This document shows positions 21,406-29,896 of a stretch of 64,000 bases of DNA, one piece after another. The number at the start of each line of letters is the position of its first letter. The first letter of the stretch is position 1. The position numbers and the translations under genes are program-made. The stretch comes from Serpens gallinarum (GTDB lineage Bacteria; Pseudomonadota; Gammaproteobacteria; Pseudomonadales; Pseudomonadaceae). Under the pieces are notes generated by a model. The model saw only the letters and a program-made list of their open reading frames with translations, ran no database searches and was not told where the DNA came from. The stretch covers positions 492,896 to 556,895 of the forward strand of contig NZ_JACSQG010000001.1 of NCBI RefSeq assembly GCF_014836765.1. The letters are read 5' to 3'.

Positions 21406-21418
21406 GGTGCGCCCTCCA

Positions 21419-22213
21419 TTACTGGGCATCCAGCGGCAGGCGACGGGGAATGTATTGGCCATGGCCGGGCGCTTCAGCGTCGCGCAGGCAGCGCCAGGTG
21501 TAATCCAGAGCGGTTTTTACCGCGCTGACCATGTTTTCACCCAGCGCCAGGCGACCCGAGAGGGCGCTGGCCAGCGTGCAGCCGGAGCCGTGATAGCTGC
21601 CCGGCAAGCGCGCGCAGCTGAAGCTGTGTTGGCTGCCGTCGCGGCAATACAGGCGGTTGACGACTTCTTCTTCATCGCCATGGCCGCCAGTGATCAGCAG
21701 GTTGTGAACGTAAGGCAACAATTTTTCGGCACATTCGTCGGCCGTGCCGTTGGGCAGTTCGGCGAGGATTTGTGCTTCCGGCAGGTTTGGCGTGGCAATG
21801 GTCGCGACCGGGAACAGTCGTTCGCGCATGGCGTAGCCGACTTCATCCTTGCCCAACGTACCGCCGCCCCCGGCGCGCAGCACCGGGTCGCAGACCAGCG
21901 GCACGCCAGGTAGTTTTTGCATGATTTCCAGCACGGTTTCGACCATCTCCACCGAGCCGAGCATGCCCAGCTTGACGGCCGCAATCGGCAGGTCGGCGAT
22001 TACCGCATGGGCCTGGGCGAGCACCCACTCGCGGTCGAGTACGCGGAAATCAGTAACGTCGACGGTATCCTGCACGGTCAGCGCGGTGACGGTCGGTGCA
22101 GCGTGGCAACCCTGGGCAATCAGGGCTTCGATGTCCGCCTGCAGACCGGCACCACCACTGGGATCGTGGCCGGAAAGACAGAGGACGACGGGGCGAGAGT
22201 TATGTCTGTTCAT
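21419..22213 (-). CDS. thiD: Hydroxymethylpyrimidine/phosphomethylpyrimidine kinase ThiD
   Basis: Ribokinase-family enzyme that phosphorylates HMP and HMP-P for thiamine synthesis. From ATG 22213 it has 264 aa and begins with the family pattern [20 protein letters not shown]. The anion-hole and base motif is [19 protein letters not shown] near residue 205-225. No TPP riboswitch is visible upstream. The gene is divergent from the acyl-CoA dehydrogenase gene, across a 226-base interval with no other gene. The ladS gene that I recall in this area of P. aeruginosa is absent here. Confidence 0.95.
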   Translation of the reverse strand: MNRHNSRPVVLCLSGHDPSGGAGLQADIEALIAQGCHAAPTVTALTVQDTVDVTDFRVLDREWVLAQAHAVIADLPIAAVKLGMLGSVEMVETVLEIMQKLPGVPLVCDPVLRAGGGGTLGKDEVGYAMRERLFPVATIATPNLPEAQILAELPNGTADECAEKLLPYVHNLLITGGHGDEEEVVNRLYCRDGSQHSFSCARLPGSYHGSGCTLASALSGRLALGENMVSAVKTALDYTWRCLRDAEAPGHGQYIPRRLPLDAQ

Positions 22214-22439
22214 GGCGCGCGAGCTTAGCATTTTTCGCCGCGACAGGCTCTACGCCACGGCTGTCTCGTCAGACTGATGGGGAGGGTAAGAACTGCTGTT
22301 CAGCTTGCAGGATTTTCGCGTTGCAGCCCGCTTCACGTCCCATCTGCCCTCGCTTTTGTCCGCTTTCCCGCTCCCGGCCGGCTGATCAGCCATGCTTCAC
22401 TCAGGTGCATTGCTGATCGCCTTGCCACAGGAGCCCGCG

Positions 22440-24089
22440 ATGAATCCGCATCACTATGCCGAAACCCATGAGGTGTTCAACCAGGTGCCGCCGCTGGACG
22501 GCGCCAACCTCTATCGTCTCGACCTGCCCCTGCAGGAGTGGATTCGCCGTTACCACGGCAGCTGGGGCGAGACGCGGCTGAATGCCTACGGCGCCCTGGC
22601 CGGCGGCCCGTTGATGGCGGCAGGGTTTTTGGCCAACGAACACAAGCCGGAGCTGCGCACCCACGACCGCTACGGCCACCGCATCGATCAGGTGGATTTC
22701 CATCCGGCGTATCACCAACTGATGCAAACCGCCATTGAACATGGCCTGCCATCGCTGCCCTGGACGGATCCCCGCGATGGCGCCCATGTGGTGCGTGCCG
22801 GATTGACCTACCTGCACAGTCAGGTTGAAGCGGCCAGTGGCTGCCCGCTGACCATGACCTTCGCCAGCGTGCCGGCGCTGAAAATACAGCCGGATATCGC
22901 CGAGCAGTGGCTGCCGAAAATCCTCGCCACCACCTACGACCCGCGCAACGTGCCCATGGAGCAGAAGGCCGGGGTGACCATCGGCATGGCCATGACCGAG
23001 AAGCAGGGCGGCACCGACGTGCGCGCCAACACCACGCGCGCCTATCCGGTTGGCGCTTCCGGGCCGGGGCAGGCCTACGAACTGGTCGGCCACAAGTGGT
23101 TCTGTTCGGCACCGATGTGCGATGCCTTCCTTACCCTGGCGCAGACCGACAAGGGCCTCAGTTGCTTCCTGTTGCCGCGCCATCGCCCGGACGGCACACG
23201 CAATCAGTTCTATATCCAGCGCTTGAAGAACAAGCTCGGCAACTGGGCCAACGCCTCGAGCGAAGTCGAATATCGCGGTGCCCTGGCCTGGATGCTCGGC
23301 GAGGAAGGCCGGGGCGTGCCAACCATCATCGAAATGGTCGCCATGACCCGGTTCGACTGCATGGTCGGCTCCAGCGCGTTGATGCGCCAGGCGCTGACCC
23401 AGGCCACGCACCACTGCGCGCACCGCAAGGTCGGTGGCAAGTTGCTGATCGACCAGCCGCTGATGCAGAACGTGCTTGCCGACCTCGCACTTGAAAGCGA
23501 AGCCGCGCTGGCCCTGACGATGCGCATGGGCCGCGCGCTCGACCATCCTCGGGACGCGCACGAGGCGAAATTCGCTCGCCTGGTTACTGCCATCGGCAAA
23601 TACTGGATCTGCAAGCGCGCCCCGGAAATGATCTACGAAGCCAGCGAATGCCTGGGCGGCGCCGGCTACGTCGAAGAAACCATCCTGCCGCGCCTGTACC
23701 GCGAGGCGCCGGTCAACTCCATCTGGGAAGGCTCCGGTAACGTGCAGTGCCTGGACGTGCTGCGCGCCCTGTCCAAGGAGCCCGGGGTGCTCGATGCGCT
23801 GTTCCACGAACTCGGCGACGGCCATGGCGACGTGCGCCTCAAGGCGCATATCGAGCGCCTCAAGGCCGGTTTCTTGGACACCGCCGATATCCAGTTCCGC
23901 GCCCGCCAACTCACCGAGGACACGGCTATTGCCCTGCAAGCAACGCTGCTGCTGCAAGCCGGCAACGCGACGGTGTCCGACGCCTTTATCGCCAGCCGGC
24001 TGGAAGGGCATGGCCGGGTGTACGGCACCTTGCCGCGTGGTGTGGATGTGGACACGTTGGTGATGCGGAGTGCGCCGCACGCGGAATAG
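22440..24089 (+). CDS. AidB-like acyl-CoA dehydrogenase
   Basis: Flavoprotein of the acyl-CoA dehydrogenase superfamily, AidB-like branch (549 aa against about 380-400 for ordinary members). The N-terminal AidB-type domain (HYAETHEVFNQVPPLDGAN) and the conserved MAMTEKQGGTDVRANTTRA FAD/substrate loop support this. The C-terminal half carries YEASECLGGAGYVEE and SIWEGSGNVQCLDVLRAL, both typical. E. coli AidB protects DNA from alkylation, but many relatives act on acyl-CoAs, so the substrate is unknown. ATG 22440 follows AGGAG by seven bases. Confidence 0.88.
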   Translation: MNPHHYAETHEVFNQVPPLDGANLYRLDLPLQEWIRRYHGSWGETRLNAYGALAGGPLMAAGFLANEHKPELRTHDRYGHRIDQVDFHPAYHQLMQTAIEHGLPSLPWTDPRDGAHVVRAGLTYLHSQVEAASGCPLTMTFASVPALKIQPDIAEQWLPKILATTYDPRNVPMEQKAGVTIGMAMTEKQGGTDVRANTTRAYPVGASGPGQAYELVGHKWFCSAPMCDAFLTLAQTDKGLSCFLLPRHRPDGTRNQFYIQRLKNKLGNWANASSEVEYRGALAWMLGEEGRGVPTIIEMVAMTRFDCMVGSSALMRQALTQATHHCAHRKVGGKLLIDQPLMQNVLADLALESEAALALTMRMGRALDHPRDAHEAKFARLVTAIGKYWICKRAPEMIYEASECLGGAGYVEETILPRLYREAPVNSIWEGSGNVQCLDVLRALSKEPGVLDALFHELGDGHGDVRLKAHIERLKAGFLDTADIQFRARQLTEDTAIALQATLLLQAGNATVSDAFIASRLEGHGRVYGTLPRGVDVDTLVMRSAPHAE

Positions 24090-24152
24090 GCCCGCCTTGT
24101 TAATTTCCTGCCGAGGCGGCCGATAACCGGTTACATCGCAAGGAGTGCAACC

Positions 24153-25046
24153 ATGATCGTCCGCCTCGATTCCATCCCTGTTTTTCCGAAGCTGCCTAAC
24201 GCCCGACGCCTTGATGAAGCCGAGCGTGAGGTGGCGTCGCGTGGTACTGCGTTGACCGCTGCGCCTGTCGAGGCGAAGACTTCTACGCAGCAGAGCCTCG
24301 GCGCCATTTTGAAGAAAGCCGGCGAGGAGGCTCGCGCGTTTGGCGATTCGCTGACTGCGCGCTTCGACGAAGCCCGCAAGAACAGCGCCCGCGAACAGGT
24401 CGCGCAAATCCGCGAACGCATCAAGATGCTTAAGCAACTGATCCTGCTGTTCGGCGGCTCCAAAGCGCTGCTACGGGAACTCAAGCAACTGGCCGGAACA
24501 CTCGCCTCGGCCGCCGATGTGCTCAAAGAGGGCGGCGGTGGCGGTTCGGCCGCCTCCGGGGCGGAGGGCTTTTTGTACACCGAAACGGGCGTACCTGCCG
24601 AAACCGGCAAGACAGGCGTGCCGGCCGACGGCGGCTCGCAAACTTACATGAACGAGGCGCAATCGGAGCCCGAACAGCAGGCCGCCCAGGTCCTTGCGGC
24701 GCAGGCCAAGAGCGAACTGGTCAGCCTGAAGGCCGAACCGCAGTCACCGGTCGAAGCGACAGACGAACCGCAGGTCTCCGACCCGCAACCGACCCTGGCC
24801 TTCGCCCCGGTATCTGGCATCCAGCAGGATGCCCAGCGCCGCGCCGATGCCGAGCAGCTCGCCAAGGCGCTGAGCGAACTCAAGGCTCTGGTCACCGCCG
24901 CCAAGGCTGCCCAACGCAAGCGCGACCGCGACGACCAGAAGCGCTTCGCGCAAATCGACGAACACCTGGAGCAGATCGGCGCGGCGGTGCACGCCCTGAG
25001 TGAGCCGGCGCCGTTAGTGGAGGGTGGGTTTTCGGTGCGGGCATGA
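24153..25046 (+). CDS. Hypothetical alanine-rich coiled-coil protein
   Basis: I do not recognise this 297-aa protein. It has no signal peptide or membrane segment. Residues about 45-125 are charged and heptad-like (ARFDEARKNSAREQVAQIRE and following), suggesting a coiled coil with a hydrophobic LKQLILLFGG core. A Gly-rich linker and a short repeat (TGVPAETGKTGVPA, about 147-160) follow. Residues about 220-285 form a second helical part (KALSELKALVTAAKAAQRKR). The ATG follows AAGGAG. Codon use matches its neighbours. It lies 63 bases after the AidB-like gene on the same strand and may share its transcript. Confidence 0.7.
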   Translation: MIVRLDSIPVFPKLPNARRLDEAEREVASRGTALTAAPVEAKTSTQQSLGAILKKAGEEARAFGDSLTARFDEARKNSAREQVAQIRERIKMLKQLILLFGGSKALLRELKQLAGTLASAADVLKEGGGGGSAASGAEGFLYTETGVPAETGKTGVPADGGSQTYMNEAQSEPEQQAAQVLAAQAKSELVSLKAEPQSPVEATDEPQVSDPQPTLAFAPVSGIQQDAQRRADAEQLAKALSELKALVTAAKAAQRKRDRDDQKRFAQIDEHLEQIGAAVHALSEPAPLVEGGFSVRA

Positions 25047-25099
25047 GCTGGGCGGCGCGCAGTCGCACCGTCATTGGGCTGCATCGTGGATGCGCTACC

Positions 25100-25258
25100 C
25101 GGGAGCCTCTGCATGTCGCGGCGGCCATCGGCAACCTGGTAAATCAGCACGTGTCGGTCGAGAGTCTGGTAGATGATCCGATACGGTTTGTAAAAGACCC
25201 GCCGGTAATCGTGAATACCTAGTTCGGCCAGTTCATGGGGATGAGTCCCGCGCTCCGG
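25100..25258 (-). pseudogene. Truncated ParE/RelE-type toxin remnant
   Basis: In one minus-strand frame, the 53 codons here encode PERGTHPHELAELGIHDY, then RRVFYKPYRIIYQ and VADGRRDMQRLP. These are the back half of a RelE/ParE toxin of the kind paired with Phd/YefM antitoxins. The frame is closed by TAG about eight codons upstream of the homology, and no usable start exists. The N-terminal half, about 45 residues, is missing, and the usual C-terminal end is also lost. The first eight codons overlap the antitoxin tail in another frame. A deletion probably joined the antitoxin 3' end to the middle of the toxin gene. Confidence 0.65.
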
Positions 25259-25529
25259 TCCTGGCGAGAAGGCGAGCCTCTACTTCATTCAATGGGCTGA
25301 GTTGGCCGGCTTCCACTTCTTGGGTACCAAGTGCAAGGACTTTCAGCAGGGCCAGCGTTTCCTGTGTTTGCTCATAGGAGTGCACATCCTGGAGGACCGC
25401 TTTGGCTTCACCATTCTGCGTGATGATCAGTGGCTCCTGTTCCTCGGCTAGCTGCTTGAGCACCTCGGCGGCATTGGCCTTGAGATAGCTGATGGGTTTG
25501 ATATTGGAGGAACGAATGCCAGTCTCCAT
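25233..25529 (-). CDS. Phd/YefM family antitoxin, orphan
   Basis: A 98-aa antitoxin of the prevent-host-death type. The N-terminal DNA-binding part is SSNIKPISYLKANAAEVLKQ, then EPLIITQNGEAKAVLQDVHS, and a C-terminal helix follows (ETLALLKVLALGTQEVEAG). The last eight residues (TGARDSSP) are read through sequence that belongs to the damaged toxin gene. The start at 25529 fits homologues (METGIRSS) but has no clear ribosome site. A palindrome upstream at 25541-25556 could be its autoregulatory operator. Confidence 0.82.
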   Translation of the reverse strand: METGIRSSNIKPISYLKANAAEVLKQLAEEQEPLIITQNGEAKAVLQDVHSYEQTQETLALLKVLALGTQEVEAGQLSPLNEVEARLLARTGARDSSP

Positions 25530-25540
25530 GATTTTGGCGG

Positions 25541-25556
25541 AGACTAAATATAGTCT
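25541..25556. promoter_or_regulatory. Palindromic operator candidate for the antitoxin gene
   Basis: AGACTA and TAGTCT flank AATA, forming a perfect 6-base inverted repeat 12 bases before the antitoxin start. On the minus strand it contains TATATT, a plausible -10 element. Antitoxins of this family usually bind such a palindrome over their own promoter. Confidence 0.5.
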
Positions 25557-25778
25557 TTAAAAGGCTATCGTTTGGGGTTGTCCGCCGGAGCGTCCAGCTA
25601 ACCTCATGAACTCCTGCACGCTGAGCTAAGTTGGGCAAATCGACTATCCAGAGCTCCTGAACCGGGCGTTTACTCGCCTATCCTGCGTTGACCATTATGC
25701 GACCCTGTTCCCCTGTCATGCCTTCGCCACCCAAAGCAGGCAAGATACGCGCATGCGAACTGCCAGGAAGCCACTGTT

Positions 25779-27254
25779 GTGAATACCGACTCCGCACACT
25801 TCATCGTCACCGCTACGCCTGAAGAGGCGGTCAATCGCCTTGCCGCATTGCATCAGCGCGCCACTTCGTCGCTGAGTCAAGCGCTCAAGCGTTATCTCAA
25901 AGCACGCACCCTGCCCACCGCCGAGGAGCGGGCGCTGTTTCGTTATCCGGCGCTGCGCCTGACCTACCAGTGTCAGGGCGATGAAGTGCCGACCAGTACA
26001 CGGGCCTATGCCAAGGTGCAGGTGCCGGGCACCTACAGCGTGACTGTTACCCATCCCCAGGCCTTCCGCGAGTATCTGCTCGATCAGTTGCGGCCGCTGA
26101 TGAGCGAGTTCAACGTGGTGGTCGAGGTCGGCGTCAGCGAGCAGAACATTCCCTATCCCTATGTGGTGGAGCAGGGCGATGAACTGGCGGGCTCGGGGGT
26201 GACTGCTGCCGCGCTGGCGCGAGTGTTCCCCAGTACGGACTTGTCTGCCGCCTCCGATGGCGTGGCGGATGGCTTGTACGAGTGGGAAAACCTCGATCCC
26301 ATGCCGCTGGCGCTGTTTGACGCGGCGCGGGTGGATTTCTCCCTCAAGCGCATCCAACACTACACCGGCAGCGACTGGCGCCATGTGCAGCCGTGGATTC
26401 TGCTGACCAACTATCACCGCTACGTTGACCAGTTTATCCGTCACGGCATTGATCAGCTGTTGGCCGACACGCGCTTCGTGCGCATGGTGTTGCCAGGCAA
26501 CGTGGTGATCGAGCGGGGCATGCAGGAAGGCGAGATGCAGGCGATCCTCGAAGGGGTGATCTGGCACCGCTACCAGATGCCGGCCTATCACCTGATCGCC
26601 GATGATGGCCATGGCGTGACGCTGGTCAACATCGGTGTCGGCCCGTCCAACGCAAAGAACATTACCGACCACCTGGCCGTATTGCGCCCGCATTGCTGGC
26701 TGATGATCGGCCACTGCGGCGGCCTGCGTCAGTCGCAGACCATCGGCGACTACGTGCTGGCCCACGCCTATATGCGCCGCGACGGGATTCTCGACCGCGT
26801 GCTGCCGCCGAACATTCCGCTGCCAGCCCTGGCCGAAGTGCAGCAAGCCCTGCAGGAAGCCGCGGCGGAGATTACCGGCGACAAGGGCGAGGCACTGAAG
26901 AAGCGCCTGCGTACCGGCACAGTGCTGACTTATGACGACCGCAACTGGGAACTGCGTTGGGCGCAGGAGCGTCCGCTGATCAACCTGGCCCGCGCGGTGG
27001 CGGTGGACATGGAAAGCGGCACCATCGCCGCCCAGGGCTATCGCTTGCGGGTGCCCTACGGCACCTTGTTGTGCGTGTCGGACAAGCCGCTGCACAGCGA
27101 GATCAAGCTGCCTGGCGCGGCCAATGCGTTTTACGAGCGGGCGGTGAGCCAGCATTTGCAAATCGGCATTGCGGCGCTGGATCTGTTGCGCGGTCAGCTC
27201 GATTCGCTGCACTCGCGCAAGCTGCGCAGCTTCGACGAGCCGCCGTTCCGCTGA
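25779..27254 (+). CDS. amn: AMP nucleosidase
   Basis: Cleaves AMP to adenine and ribose 5-phosphate and helps balance adenylate pools. It is a 491-aa protein with an N-terminal AMN domain (about 1-170, ERALFRYPALRLTYQ) and a C-terminal phosphorylase-superfamily domain (about 270-470). The latter includes NIGVGPSNAKNITDHLAV, MIGHCGGLRQSQ and VDMESGTIAAQGYR, the last carrying the purine-site glutamate region. The start is GTG 25779, with AGGAAG ten bases upstream. It converges on the AraC regulator gene with 21 bases between stops. Confidence 0.95.
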   Translation: MNTDSAHFIVTATPEEAVNRLAALHQRATSSLSQALKRYLKARTLPTAEERALFRYPALRLTYQCQGDEVPTSTRAYAKVQVPGTYSVTVTHPQAFREYLLDQLRPLMSEFNVVVEVGVSEQNIPYPYVVEQGDELAGSGVTAAALARVFPSTDLSAASDGVADGLYEWENLDPMPLALFDAARVDFSLKRIQHYTGSDWRHVQPWILLTNYHRYVDQFIRHGIDQLLADTRFVRMVLPGNVVIERGMQEGEMQAILEGVIWHRYQMPAYHLIADDGHGVTLVNIGVGPSNAKNITDHLAVLRPHCWLMIGHCGGLRQSQTIGDYVLAHAYMRRDGILDRVLPPNIPLPALAEVQQALQEAAAEITGDKGEALKKRLRTGTVLTYDDRNWELRWAQERPLINLARAVAVDMESGTIAAQGYRLRVPYGTLLCVSDKPLHSEIKLPGAANAFYERAVSQHLQIGIAALDLLRGQLDSLHSRKLRSFDEPPFR

Positions 27255-27275
27255 TCGCTGCCGCTTGGTATTGGT

Positions 27276-28247
27276 TCAGCGCAGCTGTTGGCGGCGCCAG
27301 GTTTTTGGGCTGACGCCCTGCCACTGACGGAAGGCGCGGCTAAAGGCGCTTTGTTCGGAATAGCCGAGCAGCGCGGCGATCTCCCCGAGCGGCAGGTGCG
27401 GATCGCGCAGGTAACCCGTGGCCAACTGGCGGCGGGTTTCCTCCAGCAAGACGTGAAAGTTCAGGCCTTCGTTGGCGAGGTGACGCTGCAGGCTTCGCGG
27501 TGAGCGATGCAGGCGATGGGCCAAGTGTTCCAGGCTCGCCTCGCCGTTACGCAGCAGCGGAATCAGCACCTGTTGGCACTGCTCCACCAAGGTGCTGCGC
27601 CGCTGCAACAGGAAACGCTCGGCCTGGTCATCCATCAGCGCCAGCAGGGCGGGATCGGCTTGGCGCAGGGGCAACTCAAGGTACGCCAGGGGCAGCATCA
27701 GGCGCGTGCTGGGTTGCGCGAAGCGCACGGGGCCGCCGAAAAAGTTCTCGTAGGGGGCGAGGTCCGCGGGCGCTGGATTGACGAAATCCAGCCCCAGCAC
27801 CGCCAGCGGTTGTTCGGTCATGTTGCGCGCCAGTTGCACCAGCGCGGCAAGGCCGGTTTCGTCCACCAGTTGGCCAGGACGGCCATGGGCGATGCCCCAT
27901 TCCACCACCAGACGGTCGTCTTCATGGCGCAACTGCACGGGGTTCACGTCGTAGACCAGCGCGTGATAGCGCTCCAGTCGTTGCAGGGCTTCACCCAGGG
28001 TGGTGCAGGCCAGAGCCGCGTAACCGACCACACCAAAATGGCGCGGGTTGATGCCTTCAGCGATGCGTAGCCCCAATGCCGGCACACCCAGGGCGGCATC
28101 GGCACGCTGCAACAGCTGTTGCCAGAGCTGCATGGGCAGCAGGCCCGTGTCGTTGACTGTCAACGGGCCGAGCAGGGCCTCGGCATCCAGCTCCTGGCGG
28201 GTCAGGAATTCATAAAGCAGCGGAGCATAACTGGCAGCGATTCGCAT
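27276..28247 (-). CDS. AraC family transcriptional regulator
   Basis: DNA-binding regulator of about 323 aa. The N-terminal two thirds is an arabinose-binding-like domain of the OruR/ArgR-related group (INPRHFGVVGYAALACTTLG, then a YDVNPVQLRHEDDRL segment). The C-terminal 95 residues hold the two HTH motifs (ASLEHLAHRLHRSPRSLQRH, then PLGEIAALLGYSEQSAFSRA). The ligand is unknown. I start at ATG 28247; a TTG at 28295 would add 16 residues but has a poorly placed ribosome site. Divergent from the sterol-desaturase-like gene, which is a plausible target. Confidence 0.88.
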   Translation of the reverse strand: MRIAASYAPLLYEFLTRQELDAEALLGPLTVNDTGLLPMQLWQQLLQRADAALGVPALGLRIAEGINPRHFGVVGYAALACTTLGEALQRLERYHALVYDVNPVQLRHEDDRLVVEWGIAHGRPGQLVDETGLAALVQLARNMTEQPLAVLGLDFVNPAPADLAPYENFFGGPVRFAQPSTRLMLPLAYLELPLRQADPALLALMDDQAERFLLQRRSTLVEQCQQVLIPLLRNGEASLEHLAHRLHRSPRSLQRHLANEGLNFHVLLEETRRQLATGYLRDPHLPLGEIAALLGYSEQSAFSRAFRQWQGVSPKTWRRQQLR

Positions 28248-28350
28248 GGCGTACCGAGTGGCGTGTTTTGTCAAGAAGTTAGCCGGGTCGGTCAAGCCTG
28301 GCTAGTGGGCAGAGGCCATCATTAATGACAGGACTGACCGGAGGAATACC

Positions 28351-29256
28351 ATGGAAATGCTTTCCAGTCTGTGGGCGACGGTGGATCTGCGCCGCGACGT
28401 GCTGCTGATTCTAACGCCGTTATTTGTCGCCACCCTGGCGGTGGAGTGGTTGGCCATGCGCAACCGTGGCGTCTATCGGTTGAGTGACTCCCTGGCCAGC
28501 ATCGGCCTGGGCAGTCTTTACCTAGTAGTGGATGCTGTTCTGGTGGTGGTACTGGTGTTGCCGATTTACCATGCGGTGTACGGCCTGACGCCCTGGCGCC
28601 TGGAAATGACGCCGCTGATGTTCGGGCTGCTGTTTCTCGGCGTCGAGTTCTGCTACTACGTGTTCCATCGCGCCAGCCATCGCATCCGCTGGTTCTGGGC
28701 CGCCCATGTGGTGCATCACAGCTCCGAGCAGATGAACATCACCACCTCTTCGCGCCAGAGTCTGTTCTATGGATTCTCTGGTAACTGGCTGTTCTATCTA
28801 CCGTTGGTAATGCTGGGCTTTGCTCCGGAGTGGGTGCTCTTCATGCTGTCGGTCGATCTGGCCTACCAGTATTTCATCCACACCCAGGCGATAGGCCGGC
28901 TGCCACGGCCGATCGAGTGGCTGTTCAACACGCCGTCTCATCACCGTGCCCACCACGGACGCAACCCGCAGTACATTGATCGCAATTACGGTGGCGTGCT
29001 GATTGTTTTCGACCGACTGTTCGGCACCTTCGTCGAAGAGCGCGAGAAGCCGGAATATGGCATCCCGCGTCAGCCGAAGGGTTTCAACCCACTGTGGCTG
29101 AATCTGCATGAGTGGGTGGATCTCGTGCGTGACATGATTCGGCCAGGACCGTTGTGGCTGCGGCTCAAGCACCTCTGGGCACCCCCGGAGTGGGAACGGC
29201 CGGCCAGTGGTGAGGCGGCGCAGCAGCCGATTGGGGTGCGCAGGACGGACGCGTGA
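28351..29256 (+). CDS. Sterol desaturase/fatty acid hydroxylase family membrane protein
   Basis: Integral membrane di-iron enzyme of the fatty-acid-hydroxylase superfamily (301 aa). About four membrane segments are seen: 15-33, 50-72, 85-110 and 145-170. The histidine boxes are HRASHR, HVVHHSSEQ and HHRAHHGRN, with an extra His in the HTQAIG segment. These should bind a diiron centre for hydroxylation or desaturation of a lipid; the substrate cannot be read from the sequence. A GGAGG site precedes ATG 28351. The DUF2789 gene follows 98 bases later on the same strand. Confidence 0.9.
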   Translation: MEMLSSLWATVDLRRDVLLILTPLFVATLAVEWLAMRNRGVYRLSDSLASIGLGSLYLVVDAVLVVVLVLPIYHAVYGLTPWRLEMTPLMFGLLFLGVEFCYYVFHRASHRIRWFWAAHVVHHSSEQMNITTSSRQSLFYGFSGNWLFYLPLVMLGFAPEWVLFMLSVDLAYQYFIHTQAIGRLPRPIEWLFNTPSHHRAHHGRNPQYIDRNYGGVLIVFDRLFGTFVEEREKPEYGIPRQPKGFNPLWLNLHEWVDLVRDMIRPGPLWLRLKHLWAPPEWERPASGEAAQQPIGVRRTDA

Positions 29257-29354
29257 TGCCTACGACCCGTTTCGAGCGTCGCCTGCTTGGGATGCGATTG
29301 GGCGGTTTGCCGACGATACTCCAGTGACCTGTTACTGTGTCGCTGGAGGTACTC

Positions 29355-29612
29355 ATGGAACTGTCGGTGCATCCTTTCCACAGCCTGTTCGAACAGTTGG
29401 GCCTGCCCAACGATAACGACTCGATTCGCCAGTTCATCGAGCAGCATTCGCCCTTGCCCGAAAATGTCCTGCTCGCCGATGCGCCATTTTGGACGCCGGC
29501 CCAGGCGGCTTTCCTGCGCGAGGAAATTCTCGATGACGCCGACTGGGCGGTGGTAGTCGACAATCTCAACGTCGCGCTGCGTAAGCCGGACCCCTCTGGG
29601 GCGGGGTATTGA
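29355..29612 (+). CDS. DUF2789 family protein
   Basis: Small acidic protein of 85 aa with the DUF2789 pattern: HPFHSLFEQLGLPND at the N-terminus, then a helical block (FWTPAQAAFLREEILDDADW) and the conserved WAVVVDNLNVALR. Its function is unknown. ATG 29355 is preceded by GGAGG at six bases, so I prefer it to an in-frame start at 29337. The 284 bases after it hold no gene I can support. Confidence 0.82.
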   Translation: MELSVHPFHSLFEQLGLPNDNDSIRQFIEQHSPLPENVLLADAPFWTPAQAAFLREEILDDADWAVVVDNLNVALRKPDPSGAGY

Positions 29613-29896
29613 GCCAACAGCATGCGGCGCCAACAGTCCGACGGCGCGACGATATTTTGGCTTCGGCAGGCCAGCCAAAGGCGCTCCGTTATGGTGCGCC
29701 TGTGGTTAAACGGTCATGTTCGTGGTGTTTTATGGTGCAGGCGAGCTGCCGGTCGCGCTGCGAGGTGCGACTTGCGCTGTAAATGTGTCGGCAAGCTGTT
29801 TGCATGCCTCAAAGACTTGTATGCAATGCCTTTTTTCTCAAGGACGAGTTGGCTTGTATCCGCAGCCTTATCTGCTTTATCACGAGAAGAATAAAC

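Noticed and set aside
22214-22439. A TPP riboswitch upstream of thiD-thiE
   Set aside because: The thi-box core (CTGAGA with a downstream ACCTGA-like match) is not seen on the minus strand upstream of thiD.
22401-24437. A 678-codon minus-strand open frame opposite the AidB-like dehydrogenase
   Set aside because: Same reason: it mirrors a clear acyl-CoA dehydrogenase and runs on into the opposite strand of the next gene.
25716-27212. A 498-codon minus-strand open frame opposite amn
   Set aside because: Mirror of AMP nucleosidase, which has clear family motifs on the plus strand.
29800-29850. TTGTATGCAA, resembling a GntR-type operator
   Set aside because: A single short imperfect palindrome with no GntR gene nearby; chance is likely.
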